A DNA stretch of 64,000 nucleotides from Rosa chinensis (Eukaryota; Streptophyta; Magnoliopsida; Rosales; Rosaceae). Position numbers and translations under genes: made by a program. This document shows positions 12,076 through 23,117 of this stretch, piece after piece (positions within the stretch are counted from its first letter, which is position 1; every line of letters begins with the position of its first letter). The DNA is taken from the NCBI RefSeq assembly GCF_002994745.2, contig NC_037092.1, positions 4,392,501 to 4,456,500 on the forward strand. Reading direction: 5' to 3'. Under the pieces are notes generated by a model, which saw only the letters and a list, made by a program, of their open reading frames with translations, made no database searches and was not told where the DNA came from.

Positions 12076-12560
12076 CACTACACCAAAAATCTTATCAGAC
12101 AACGGCAGAAAACCGATGTGGGATTTGGAGTCCCACCGTTGTAGAGTGAGCCGTTGTCTGATGAAAAATCAGACAACGGTGGAACACAGTTGTGTGATAA
12201 ACACACAGACAACAGGTATATGTTATAACTGTTGTGTGATAGCTCGACAGATGGCTAGGCAGATGCCAGGCGCAACTGCGCGGCAGGTGCGGCGCTGCCT
12301 TCAGACAACAGTGCCAGTTTTCAAACTGTTGTATGTTAAGCTTGTCAAACAACAGACTTTTATTTTGTGTGTTGTCTGATTAACATTGAGACAACAGAGT
12401 TCAATTACTTCTGTTGTGTGAGTGTAGATTAGAAGACAGTGATTTGTTAAAAACCGATGTGTGATATGAATGATTGCAATGTGATTTGTCTCCATTTTTG
12501 GCCATTCAGACAACGGGTAATTGTCATTATATCTATTCTGTTGTCTGATTATTTGAACAT
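12076..12560. repeat. CACTA left subterminal repeat array
   Basis: Roughly ten copies of a short motif around CAGACAAC or its complement GTTGTCTG/GTTGTGTG occur here in alternating orientation, some forming hairpins (for example around 12150-12240). In this superfamily such arrays bind the TNPA-type protein. Confidence 0.85.
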
Positions 12561-12781
12561 ATCTCATTCCTGAATTAGATTGTGCATTTGATCCATTTAA
12601 ATACTAAATATAAACATTGCAAACTATCAAATATAAACATTGTAAACCACTAATCATTGAACCCAACATTTTAAACAAGAAAAGCATTTAGTGCATGCCC
12701 ATCTACTTGGGACATCAAAAAGCTGATACATATGTAACCACACAATGCAGCTGATACATATGCAGCTGATACATATGTCCC

Positions 12782-12951
12782 CCCTTTTCAATATCCTGAG
12801 GAAGCTTGCGGAAAAATTCAATGGTGAGGCAACCACACTCCATATCAACTAGCTGCATAGTTACTTCCTTGCTCTCTTCTTTCATCATATCCAACGATTC
12901 AAATCTTGCATTCCCAACTTCTACTCTTAAAGTGGGATACTGCTTTAATTC
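12782..12951 (-). pseudogene. Captured DRP1-type dynamin-related protein exon
   Basis: After an acceptor-like TGTAG at 12952-12956 the minus strand reads [20 protein letters not shown], then [20 protein letters not shown] and [18 protein letters not shown]. This is the stalk/GED-proximal exon typical of plant dynamin-related proteins of the DRP1 (phragmoplastin) family, which act in membrane fission and cell-plate formation. The frame is intact over about 56 codons. After GG it turns into a short tandem repeat (CATATGTATCAGCTG) with no dynamin similarity. No GTPase domain is present, so this is a captured exon inside the CACTA element. Confidence 0.72.
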
Positions 12952-12959
12952 CTACACAC

Positions 12960-15480
12960 CACAGGAAAGCATCCCATTAAAAATAATAGATTAAACAAAT
13001 TTAGGATATAATGAATAACTAACAACTATCCTCTTAGGTAAATTCAATATATTATTCTGCATTTTTACAGAAAATAATCAAAAGGGTTTAATTTTGAAGT
13101 CGAAAAAACACGAACTAAAACCATAAAAATTGCTGGAAATACCCAAAATTCTACAAACATACTCATAAGCATTCTAAGAGTAACAATAAGCTGCAAGCTT
13201 GAGACAGTTTCAGAAAACTGGTAACAAGAAAGAAAAATTCACCAACAACTATTCTTTCAGTGATTTTAAGCACAACTTTCCAGATTTCAAGTAGACATGC
13301 AAAGCTACTATTTTGCTTAGTTTCATGCTATTCGCAGTTCAAATGGATGGTCAAACAAGAATCCAAAGTGACTGAAATGCTAAATTCTACAGAAATCCTG
13401 AAACAGTGCAGTAACTTCAAAATAGCATAAGTATCTCATTTTAACTCCTTTTTTCACGAAACCATGTTCAAAATGATCATTGAAGAGTCTCCTTTAAGAT
13501 ATCAAAAACTGAGAGTAAAATAAGAAGTATAGGTTTTTCGAAAATCATGAAATGCCCCACTGGTTCAGCTTGGGTGTCAAATGCGGGAAGAGTCAAAATA
13601 TCAAAACAGGCTTAGCCACTCATATCAAATGCTTGTAGATACTTGAACCTAGAGACGAAAAGCCAATATCGGTAATACTAGAAGAAAAATGCCAGCAAAT
13701 TAACAATTCCTAAAATCATGCAGAAAACAGAAATGAGTGCGGCTGGGGAAGTGTTCCATACCTTGCTACCACATATGAAAGAAGAAGAACAAGAAAATTA
13801 TGTAGATAGAAAAAAAAAATTCGTGTCCCATGCACAATATTCCAAAAAAACTGAATGGACGAATAAATCTCTACATATACACACAATTGGACAACTTACC
13901 CAACCATACTGGAAAATTCGTTTTAACGCCTCATCCACATGCTGCTGATCCCCATAGCGGTATCTCGTAACATCATTCCTGACCTAATTATAGATATGTA
14001 ATTTCATACGTCATATTAACTTGGGCACATAACACAAGAAAACTAAAGCATTTGATGTTGATGCATGAGACCAAATCTATCTACCTGTGCATTAAAAAAA
14101 AAAGTCATATATTAACTTAGAAAGCAAGACAAGGCCTATGTGCTACACAATTGGCTCCATGCAGCATGAATCATCACAGGAAAAGAGTTCACTGAGATTG
14201 GAGTGGTGCATTATAAATATATACTGTGGGATTATGAAGGTACAAAATGTTTATGTTTATGGTTAGTATTATTTCTTAAAGAAATACTATAGGGGAAATA
14301 GTCATCCACCCTAGATATTTGGGTAGCTGAGTAGTAGCAAATGCTACTTTCACTCATATTCTAAGGGTTGGACTAAAAGATTGGAATATTAAAATCCTCA
14401 ATAGTTTGTGGTCGATATTGATGGAAATTCAAGCTCCAAAGTTCCAAAGCGATGGCGGCATTTCCGCAAGATTGTATTTCAGCAATACTGATGCTGACTC
14501 TCAAACAAGCATTATATAAGTTGATCTTTATGATTGTCAATGAAGGTAACTCTTAAACTAACACCGTGGTCAGTAAATAAATTCTCAAAACATGGAGCCT
14601 TAATGCCCCCAGATGTGTTCAAATTGTTAGAAGGAAGGACAAGAGTGAAAGCATGCTCGACTGCAAGCCATTGAGAATGCTAAAATCAAAGATGCCTATA
14701 TTCATACCGGATAGTAAGAGAGAAACAATAACAACACAAACTTCTTGCCAGTTGGACTCCTACGTTTTGACGGTGAAGTAAGAAATTTATCACATCATAT
14801 GCCACATATCCATCTTCTTAAAATGACCACATCTAATGTAAACAATAATTCAATGCAAGGCAAGCACCTGTATAAGAATTGGGTGGCAGCTGTTTTCATA
14901 TTAACTTCCAGTTTCTCCATAGTAGTTGTTTTGGCTGTGATAATACAGAGGGTATTATCAAACATATTATACACTATGAAACACTATAAGCAGGAAAAAT
15001 GTCATAAATAGTTCATGCATTATTTTTACCTGAAGCGCTAAGATGGTCAGGTAGTATAGCAAGAGATTGAAGGAGTTTCTGTAGCTCTTAGATTTATTTC
15101 TTTTATACTCTAGACTAAAAAGAAAAAAGCAAACATTTAAATTACATATGAATGGCTTTGGCATATGATACCAATAGATTGAGAGAGAAAGAAATTGGTA
15201 AATAGGTAGTAAGTGAAAGGGTTGAAAATTAATGAAGTTCATATGCATATTCATGAACAGTCAATAAACACATCCTTGAGCTTCATAGCTTTAAAGCGTA
15301 AACATATTCATAATATTTAACATAGAAACCATATTAGTATCAAATAAATAAATAATTATGTAAAAAAAAAAAAACCCACTCATACATGATTGTAGTATGA
15401 TGTATTCCTATTCACTTTCACCCAATGAATCAGGTAGATAGGAAACAAGAGCCAACAAATTCTATGGTGATATAGTGCTC
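12960..15480. other. CACTA interior, mostly intron-like sequence
   Basis: AT-rich sequence without long ORFs. One exon-like minus-strand segment at 13979-13919 is bounded by an acceptor-like AG and a donor GTAAGT and reads NDVTRYRYGDQQHVDEALKR. I do not recognise its family. Nothing else in this stretch could be supported as a gene. Confidence 0.4.
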
Positions 15481-15489
15481 TGTAATTTT

Positions 15490-16140
15490 TTAAACATGAG
15501 TCTAAATTTCCAACTAGCTCACCATCTTTCTTCACCACTGATAGGAACTTTCGAGTTCCCCCTCCTACTCCAAAATAATGCTTCTTGGCTGCCAAGTAGA
15601 CTACTCCATGAGGACGAGTGATGCACTGTAATCAAACATATTGGTCCTAAAGCAGCTTCACAGTCTAAATCTATAAGCAATGAACAACTATATAGATAAT
15701 ACCTTCTTTATGAGTTCATAGAGATGCTGAAGAGTGGAGATTGAGTAAATTGTCTCTGCCATTAAAATATATAATATCATATTCTGCATCTGGACTTTGC
15801 CTTGAACTAACCTTAACATCCTTCTCATTGTTTTGTGCATAGGGAAGAAGGTTATGGACTTCACGCCAGTCCCCAGCAAAAAAACGAATTTCCACCCCCT
15901 TATCACACTTTGTCTCTTGCAATGCTCGGGGTTGGAAGCTTGGAACATTTGCATTTACATTAGTGTCGACATTGCAGGATCTTAGCATTGAAGTCCTAGA
16001 AATGAATAGCAGCTGCACCCTGATGCAACATCAGAGGCTTAAGGAATATAATCTAAGATGCTAAATTTACAAGCTTAAGAGACAAAACCTAACCTCAAGG
16101 CAGGCAAAGATACCAGGAAGTCCATGGCCACATCCAAGCT
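15490..16140 (-). pseudogene. Captured METTL18-like histidine protein methyltransferase fragment
   Basis: Three exon-like blocks follow each other on the minus strand with plausible AG/GT borders. The first (about 16140-16096) reads LGCGHGLPGIFACLE, the SAM-binding motif I. The second (about 16022-15705) contains GAAAIHF, then a TAG where Q is expected, then DFNA, and in another frame VEIRFFAGDWREVHNLLPYA and, after a further shift, MAETIYSISTLQHLYELIKK. The third (15615-15490) reads ITRPHGVVYLAAKKHYFGVG and RKFLSVVKKDGELVGNL. The order matches plant homologues of histidine protein methyltransferase 1 (METTL18). The N-terminal part is absent, and one nonsense change and at least two frameshifts mark it as dead. 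Confidence 0.78.
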
Positions 16141-16371
16141 AGAAAATTAATCAAGGAGCACAGTAAGGCATACAGAGGAACATGTTAGAGGAGATAAGTG
16201 ACGCTAAATTGTTAAGAATAGAAGCCTTAGTCTCATCAATACTATTTCTTTATCAATTGCAGATTTACCACAAAAAAATTAACACATATCTCAGACATTA
16301 AAAACACTACAGCCCAACAAAACAAAGCAATTGCACAATATCAATTATCCAAATTGAAGCAACCCCCAAAT

Positions 16372-16512
16372 ATTGGTCTATTGCAAGACTCATGAGAATC
16401 AATGCTAAAGATGTGCACGAGGCAGCCATCATCAAGATTGTTTATAAGACAAGAAGAAGAAGAAGAAGAAGAAGAAGAAGAAGAAGAAGAAGAAGAAGAA
16501 GAAGAAGAAGAA

Positions 16513-16553
<41 letters not shown>

Positions 16554-16628
16554 CGACTTTGATAAGCTGATTCTCTTTTGAACAATTCTCTTCCACTTTG
16601 TTTGCTTCATCTCTTCTCCCACCTCCAT
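16372..16628 (-). pseudogene. Captured F-box-like fragment with poly-Ser tract
   Basis: The minus strand reads MEVGEEMKQTKWKRIVQKRI, a serine run encoded by a microsatellite, then INNLDDGCLVHIFS, which resembles the start of an F-box (LxDxCLxxIFS). After this the F-box pattern is lost and the frame stops at 16341. F-box proteins recruit substrates to SCF ubiquitin ligases. The match is short, so the family call is tentative. Confidence 0.35.
16451..16552 (+). repeat. Compound microsatellite (AAG)n(ATG)n
   Basis: About 60 bp of perfect GAA repeats pass directly into about 40 bp of GAT repeats. On the minus strand it encodes a serine run in one frame and Ile/Phe runs in another, producing shadow ORFs. 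Confidence 0.95.
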
Positions 16629-17171
16629 AGCTTTCTCTGCTGCAAAAGATCAAATTATCCCTAAATTTGAACCAAATCTAAACCAGTTATATCCTTTCTG
16701 ATAAAATGAAACCCAACACAACCAAGCTCTCAATCCTTTCATGAAATAGAGTGAATTGCCAACCTTGTATACCTAAACCCATTAACTCATAACACAAGCA
16801 AATAGAGTAACATTTATATGAAACCAGTTAGAGATAACTGGAGATCGATATCAGGTGGTAAAGCATTACCCAATCACCAAATTTCACACAACCAACAAAA
16901 TATTCCAAATTTGCTTGATTATAATATCCTACCTTGAAAATTAGTATAAAACATCATCCACATCTTTTTAATATCAATCAAATCATTAAACCTTAAGAGC
17001 CCCAAATAGAAAAATCCATGAGACCCGTCCGCAATTGAAAATAGCAAACAGCACAAACACATACTATCAATACATAAAGAAGGCCATTAGATAAATCAAA
17101 CTCATACAAGAATCGTTAGATGAACAAATACAACAGAGCCATACAAAAAAAAATCTACGAAGAACAAACCC

Positions 17172-17276
17172 TAACCTCGAGTTGTGAGACGAATGCGATA
17201 AAGGTATTGGAGTCGAAGGCAGAAAAGGTTGGGTCTTGGACGAGGATTGGACCTATATCAAAGTTGAATGGAGTCA
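17172..17276 (-). other. Exon-like segment, possible first exon of a captured gene
   Basis: An ATG at 17276 opens a minus-strand frame MTPFNFDIGPILVQDPTFSA continuing to VSQLE, ending at a donor-like CTCGAG|GTTAGGG. It might splice toward the block at 16640 (acceptor TTTTGCAG). I do not recognise the protein. 16650-17170 between them holds nothing else. Confidence 0.3.
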
Positions 17277-17639
17277 TCGTCACTCAATTACAGAGTCTCA
17301 CCGGGACCTCTAGTCAACCAGCTCCGGCGTCACCGAAGACATATCTAGATAAGTCATGGAGGGAGACAGCAAGGGATGATTAGGGATCTGAGGGATGGGT
17401 TTCAGAGGAGAAAGGGTGAAATCCACTGGGCACTTTACACTTAGGTGAGGAGCTGGGCGCGCTTCGATTGGATGAGGGATTTTCTTTTGAGTTGGCGAAG
17501 GTTGGCTGTGGATGAAGAGGAAGGTATCTGTGTTTCGGGGAGAGAAGGAGACTGATGAAGAAATCGTGTTTTCATGGTGTTTTGTATGGAGTTGGAAATA
17601 AATGAAGTAGCAGACACAAGCTAATCGATAGCCCTAACT

Positions 17640-18198
17640 TAAGTTGTCAAACACCGGGGGCAGTTGGCTCTTTTTATTTTGTATTCATGAATCACACAAC
17701 ACATAAATGAAGTTCTGTTGTCTGATTCTGCGCACTTTAAGTTTGAGCTGAGGCAGCAAGGAGGGAAAGTTCCCGCTTTATGCAATCAAAGTTTCAATTT
17801 TAAGGGGGGAATGAGTGGTTTTTGGAGGCACATCCAAACCTCCCAATATATCTTCCTTGATCAGACAACACAAAAATAAAAACTGTTGTATGACATTTTG
17901 CAAGCTACACTCATACAACAGATATAACTATTCTGTTGTACAATGTAGTACAAATTTAAGGCCAAATTTGAGTCATGGTTGGGGGGAAATCTGCCACTCA
18001 TTTTTTTTCATTCACACAACGAATCGTTCTTGTAAGTGTGGTACAATTACCTTCTTGCTAAATTTTTTTGAATTTTAATAGGCTTATACAACGCAAGTTT
18101 TTTAAACATGTTGTGTGATTCACTTTTCTTCATCACACAACGCTTTTTTTTTTTTCGTTGTGCAAAAAGTGTTGTCTGTTAACCTTTTTGGTGTAGTG
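17640..18198. repeat. CACTA right subterminal repeat array
   Basis: Copies of CAGACAAC, CATACAAC, CACACAAC and the complements GTTGTGTG/GTTGTCTG alternate up to the terminal inverted repeat. Same motif family as the left array. Confidence 0.85.
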
Positions 18199-18549
18199 TG
18201 TCCAAGCTTCATAGAATTTCTTTGTGGCTTACTTGGTAGTTGAGAACAAAATATAACAACCACCAAATTTAGTAGAAAAGAGAAAGTATACAAGACAATA
18301 GATTACAACGACAACAATATCATCAACAGTGATATTTTGAGTCTCAAATAAACCCACATATTACATTACATTAACAATCCTTAAATTAAAGTCTATGTAA
18401 GCTCAGCTGCAGCAAAATACAATTCCCTCTCTGGACCTGCAATAAACCGGAAAAGATTAGTTACTTGTTTGAATTCAATTTAGTTACTTGTATTGAATTG
18501 AATTTACATGTTATACTTTCAGACAATCTATCACTTCTCCTTCTTCTCC

Positions 18550-19055
18550 TCTAGCTGCTGCTTCTTCTTCTTCCCCATCCAACCAAGCCATCCTTGTGAA
18601 GCCCTCTCCTCAGCTGGCGGAGAGTTGCCTTGAGGGAGGAGGAGAGGGCTGAGAGGGCTGAGTCAAGGGCTGAGAGGTCTCAGCCTGAGGCAAGGGCTGA
18701 GAGGGCTGAGGAGAGGCAAATGGTAGAGGACCACTTTCAGAGGCTTGTGCAGTTTGGTTACTATCATGCGAAAGCTCATGTAACCCAACCAGGCAGTATG
18801 GACTAAGCACGCTCATAGCCCTCTCCTTTAATTCTTTGATTCTTTGACCTGAAAGGAGTTGAAACAGAAAACTAAATTTTGGAAAGGAGGGGGTAGAACA
18901 AAATAATCCAAATACACAGGTAGAACAAATTAATACAAACTGGATTGACTTTATACTGAATGAAAAATATCAACTGACCTTGTCTCTGGCAAGTGGGTGA
19001 GTAAGAAGCAGGTGAATAGGTGATCAACTTCTGAAGATAGGCGTTGTACATATTC
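18550..19055 (-). CDS. Two exon-like segments of an unrecognised gene
   Basis: An exon-like block at 19055-18968 (acceptor GTGCAG, donor CAAG|GTCAG) reads NMYNAYLQKLITYSPASYSP. A second (about 18849-18600, acceptor CTTTCAG) reads GQRIKELKERAMSVLSPYCL, then VGLHELSHDSNQTAQ and a Pro/Gln/Ser-rich tail (repeats of SQPLPQ/PSQPS). Depending on frame the tail ends at 18610 or in a lysine-rich end near 18550. I do not recognise the family and cannot place the 5' exons. Confidence 0.35.
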
Positions 19056-19566
19056 TGCACATGTTACAACATCCTTACAGGAATGCCAATGAAAAACAAT
19101 AAAGGGTTGTTTCTATTCAAAAGGAAAACAATGTAGGAAATGCAATACTGTAGATTAACCCCATTTGACACCATCCACTAGAAAAAGTAGCAATCCCCTA
19201 AAAGGCGTCAAACAGCCAATTAACCAATCATAGAAAACCGATTTATTCAATGGGACTAGATGTAAGGCTACTTGGGTAACATGCTAGCATTATGACATTG
19301 CAACTGGAGCACCGGGGTTAGGATTTAGGTGACAAGAAGACGAAGCAACATGTTAAGCATTTGTCGCAACTATTAAAAAAACAGAATTCAAAGCATAAGC
19401 CAACTTTATATGCTGCAGTTTTAAGAAATTTATCTAATATAAACTGGAAGACGTACGTTCTTTGAAAAAAAACACTTCCAAGCACAACTGTAGATAACCC
19501 AAATCACTTGATGAACCACTTGAAATAGAATCCCTTCCAGTAAGAGCGTCTTCTATTAACATCTAG

Positions 19567-20627
19567 TGTACATCCCAAGCCGGCCTTATGGTAATGACAA
19601 AGCCCTCAAGATTTGGATCATTTCCGGCTGCCATTACCTGAAGCTCAAATGATGAGCAGCAATGTCCAAACACAAGGTTCATAAACAACAAGAAGAAAAA
19701 ATCACAATCTTTTTTCTTTTTCTTTTTTTTAACAATTTCATGAAATTTATGTCGAAAAGAGGCACCTGGGACAGAACAGATGCTTTATCAGGTGCTGCAC
19801 TCAGAGTGTCTGGTACGAAAGCGATCACAAAAGAAAAAAGAAGACTGAATGTAATCTGCAAAAAACGTGAAATATATGAATGGCAAACACAAATAGACAA
19901 AAACATACTACTTGATAAATGGATACGCATAAAATCGTGTTTGCGAGAAGAGAAGCAGAAGTAAATCATTCAACATAAAGGATGGAACATCCCTGCCATT
20001 TTATGGTGTCATTAGTCCCACTAAGTTCAGAAGCACTATATTTATAAACGAGAAATTTATCCTTTACATTCTTTGGACCTGCAAACAAGATATAACAAAA
20101 GGATATTAACATGAACTGTCTCAACAAAAGACAGCATGGGAAAGTCATTGCTTAGTACCGTCACTATCCTTGGTTTTGTTCAAACAAGCATATAATACAT
20201 ATGATTCCAACAAAAGCTATATATAGCCAATACAACAGAAAACTACTTTAACACAATATATATACACACACGCACACACATCGAGTCAATCAAAATGCAT
20301 CCAAAGTCCTCTATGCAATATGTAATCTAAAAAAGGTCAAGATCTAGCACTGTAGCCATCAATTAGGCAGCATTAAGCATAAAATTGGAACATCCCATCT
20401 GTGGAGTCAACTCCTCGAATGTTGTAAAAAAGCAATGCTATACTGTAATAACAAACCCATAAACATGTTGCTTACTTGTCTGCACAACCAGAATAGAAAA
20501 AACGAGGCAATGTCCAAGTATGAGCCTTCACAGCTTGTCGTACAACAAGAGTACCTCTAGAATCGAGAACATAACGTTCAGAATGAGGCCCACCCAGGCC
20601 ATGCCAGCTGTTCTTCTCGATTAAGTT
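19567..20627 (-). CDS. Exon-like segments of an unrecognised gene
   Basis: Candidate minus-strand exons with canonical borders are: 20627-20483 (acceptor TTGTAG, donor CAA|GTAAGC) reading NLIEKNSWHGLGGPHSERYV, then LDSRGTLVVRQAVKAHTW and TLPRFFYSGCAD; 20080-19982 (acceptor TTTGCAG) reading PKNVKDKFLVYKYSASELSG then TNDTIKW; about 19858-19772 with FVPDTLSAAPDKASVLSQ; and about 19638-19567 with MAAGNDPNLEGFVITIRPAW ending at a TAG. I do not recognise a family, and the joins are inference. The first lies just outside the left duplication boundary (20,728), so the duplicated copy lacks these exons. Confidence 0.4.
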
Positions 20628-21154
20628 CCTACAATGAAAACCAATAAAGTTCCTTAAAAGTACATCAAACAATGACAGTAATTGTGAATTTAATCGAAAC
20701 AAAATAATCACGGTGACATTTGAGACAAATTCAGAGTTGCTTCCACATTACCATATCAATGATAGAAGAAGATTCCTTTTTGAAAATTGATAAAATACTT
20801 TTGTGAAGTCATGGAAGAGATTGGCAGAAGAGTAACAATAAGTTGCCTTTGATAATCTCAGCAATACATAAACGTCAGAAGCAATTGGTAGCATAATCAT
20901 CATCTCAATTGGGAAAACCCAATATTAAAGAAAAGACATGACAAGAGACATCAGTTGTCAAGATTTTTCTTAAACTTTAATAAAACTAGAATAAAGTATT
21001 CTAGATCTTATGCTAATTTCAATATTTTGACATCCCAGTGCAAGCCGATTGGACTAAATCACAGACACAAGTAAGACACTCTCGAACAAATTCTCGACAG
21101 AATATCCAAAACCCAAGACAATGGGAAAACCATTCCAAACCTTATATCTCTGAT

Positions 21155-21425
21155 ATTAACCTCTGTCTAAGCCCTGATTGATAATCTTTTCCAAATATAT
21201 TTGAATGTCAGATACAACCGTCAGGTTCAAGTCCCCGATCAAGCACAACGGCCTGTGAAAGCAATAGTATTTTAGCAAGAGAATGAAGAGATCAAAGTAA
21301 TAGATAAAAGGATAAGGTAGGATCAGGAGGGAGATACCCTTAAAAAGTGTATAGAGACCTCTTCTCTGTGTACCAGAGCAACACATTCCCACTAGGAAGA
21401 AATACCTCTGCACTATAAGATGAAA
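21155..21425 (-). other. Exon-like segment, duplicated at 41922-42192
   Basis: Minus strand: after an acceptor-like GCAG a frame reads AEVFLPSGNVLLWYTEKRSL up to AAG|GTATCT, and another exon-like piece lies at 21252-21155. The sequence is almost unchanged in copy 2. No family recognised; coding status uncertain. The interval 21430-21940 holds no supported feature. Confidence 0.25.
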
Positions 21426-21944
21426 AATGATAATATTGGCAGTGTGGTGCTCCTGCTGTTCTCTTTTCTACCTTGATTGCTAGTCGAACAACAGCACTGC
21501 TACCAAGCAGATTGAACAACCCTCTATTGATTCAGTTACAGATTGGTTTGCAACATTAACCATACCTGATTTAATGAGAATTTTCTTTTCTTGTACTCCT
21601 CATTTTATTTGCTTTTCCAGTTTACCTCTCTTTTTTCTTTCTTTTGTGACATGAATAGTGATGTTTTTTTGATCTGGTGAGACTTGAAGGAACTTCCATT
21701 CACACAAAACATTTTGCAAAGAAATAGGTGCAAGACCTCCATATGGGACTAATGCTTAAACATTCAGTAGTATATAAATAGTGATACTTTTGAGTCTCAA
21801 AATAACACCATTAAAGACATACGGTTACATACAAATGCGAATAATTACAACTACTCGCATATTACAGGGCACCCTTAAATTAAAGTTTATATAAGCAGCA
21901 AAATAAAATTCACTTGAATGCTTAAGGCCACTGTCTGTTTCTCT

Positions 21945-22776
21945 TCACTCAGTTTCCACCTCTTCACTCAATTTCAAATAAAAGGCTGGCCAGGAGCTGC
22001 AATAAAACCAGAAACAATGGTAAGAAGGGGGAAGGGAGGGAGAGAGAGAGCAACAGTTTAAAAATCAACAGAATTGATACAGTTGCTAAGGATTGAGAGC
22101 AAGTGTTACATCGCATAAGGTGTCTCTCATTCATCATTGTACTGTTTCCAAGACTCAAGGTGTCTCATTTATCAACTGACATGATTAACTTTTCAACATA
22201 GTAAATGGATTCTTATATGAGCCTTAGCAACCTACTCGGATTGAAGATCGATTGGTCCTAGGGTTGTCCTTCCTTTAATCATTCCTATTTTCTCTTAAAA
22301 CTTTTTTGTTCAGTATTAATTTTGATGGAAGCTAAGTAAAACAGTAACCCAATTTCAATGTCATCAACAGCCAAAATATTCATACATGACAACAAGAGGC
22401 CACCGCTGAAGAGAGAAAATGAGAGAAAACTAAAGATTGCGTGTGATTACACAAAAATAGATCAATTCAGCAGTAAGAAACGATAAAATTGAAAAAGAAA
22501 AAAAAAACTAATAATAATTATCAGAAATTCTAAAGGAAAGAGATTTAGATCTAGAATGAATGAATGATAAATAAGAAATTCTTACTTGGTGATCTCCCTT
22601 TCCGTTTTGACGATGCGTACGATCAACGGGGCCGTCCCACAAAAGAAGTAGGCAAAAGATGCACAATTTGCGGCTGTCACAGCGAGTTGCACCTTTGCCT
22701 GAAAGGAGGGATCCGCCACCGCACGGGCCCCTGAGAGAGAGAAAATTTTTGACCACATTGTCATTCTTGACCACAT
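21945..22776 (-). CDS. Small two-exon ORF, 80 residues, one hydrophobic segment (copy 1)
   Basis: Exon 1 (22776-22586) opens at MWSRMTMWSKIF and ends ACCAA|GTAAG. Exon 2 (21996-21945) follows acceptor TTTTATTGCAG and ends EEVETE then TGA. The joined length is 243 nt, an exact codon multiple. The product has a basic N-terminus, a hydrophobic stretch around residues 30-52 (AVTAANCASFAYFFCGTAPL) and a charged end, suggesting a small membrane protein. The splice sites are conserved in copy 2. I do not recognise the family; seven or so differences between copies are all amino-acid changing, so coding function is unproven. Confidence 0.45.
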
Positions 22777-22895
22777 CTATTGGGATTTTAGGGTTCCACA
22801 ACATGTATATATAGGGCCCAACACAAGTCCACAAAAATCCCAATTTTGAGATTTGTATTACTAGTCCAACGCTGTAGAAAGGCTATCAAGGTATA

Positions 22896-23079
22896 CAGTG
22901 GTGTTTACCTGGTCAGTTGCTGACCAAAGAATTTATGCTCAATAACCCTTAGATTTACATCCAAGGGTGGAAAACAAAACACCTCAACTTAATAATAATT
23001 ATCTCTGCCATTGGATTTACATCCAAGGGTGGTTGAGCATTATTTTCTTGGTCAATAACTGACCAGGTGAACATTTTCG
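22896..23079. mobile_element. 184-bp Mutator-like MITE with empty site in copy 2
   Basis: TCAAGGTATA flanks both sides (22886-22895 and 23080-23089), and copy 2 has a single TCAAGGTATA at about 43730-43739 with nothing inserted. The terminal inverted repeats share ACCTGGTCAGTT..TGACCAA. A 9-10-bp target duplication is typical of Mutator-like elements. No coding capacity. Confidence 0.9.
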
Positions 23080-23117
23080 TCAAGGTATATCTTTGTTTAT
23101 TTCCCATTTTCATTTTG

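Larger units (their letters stand above)
12076..18198 (-). mobile_element. CACTA (En/Spm) element, 6123 bp, TSD TGT, carrying host gene pieces
   Basis: The ends are perfect 14-bp inverted repeats CACTACACCAAAAA (12076 onward; reverse complement ending at 18198), flanked by the 3-bp duplication TGT at 12073-12075 and 18199-18201. Both CACTA ends and a 3-bp TSD are diagnostic of the superfamily. The first and last 500 bp hold many copies of a subterminal motif (cagacaac / ttgtgtgat in both orientations). No TNPD-like transposase is visible, so it is non-autonomous. The interior contains exon-like fragments of several unrelated host genes, all on the minus strand. Confidence 0.95.

Noticed and set aside
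16341..16653. Polyserine and poly-Ile/Phe ORFs
   Set aside because: Made by the trinucleotide microsatellite in different frames; only the flanking LDDGCLVHIFS piece is of interest.
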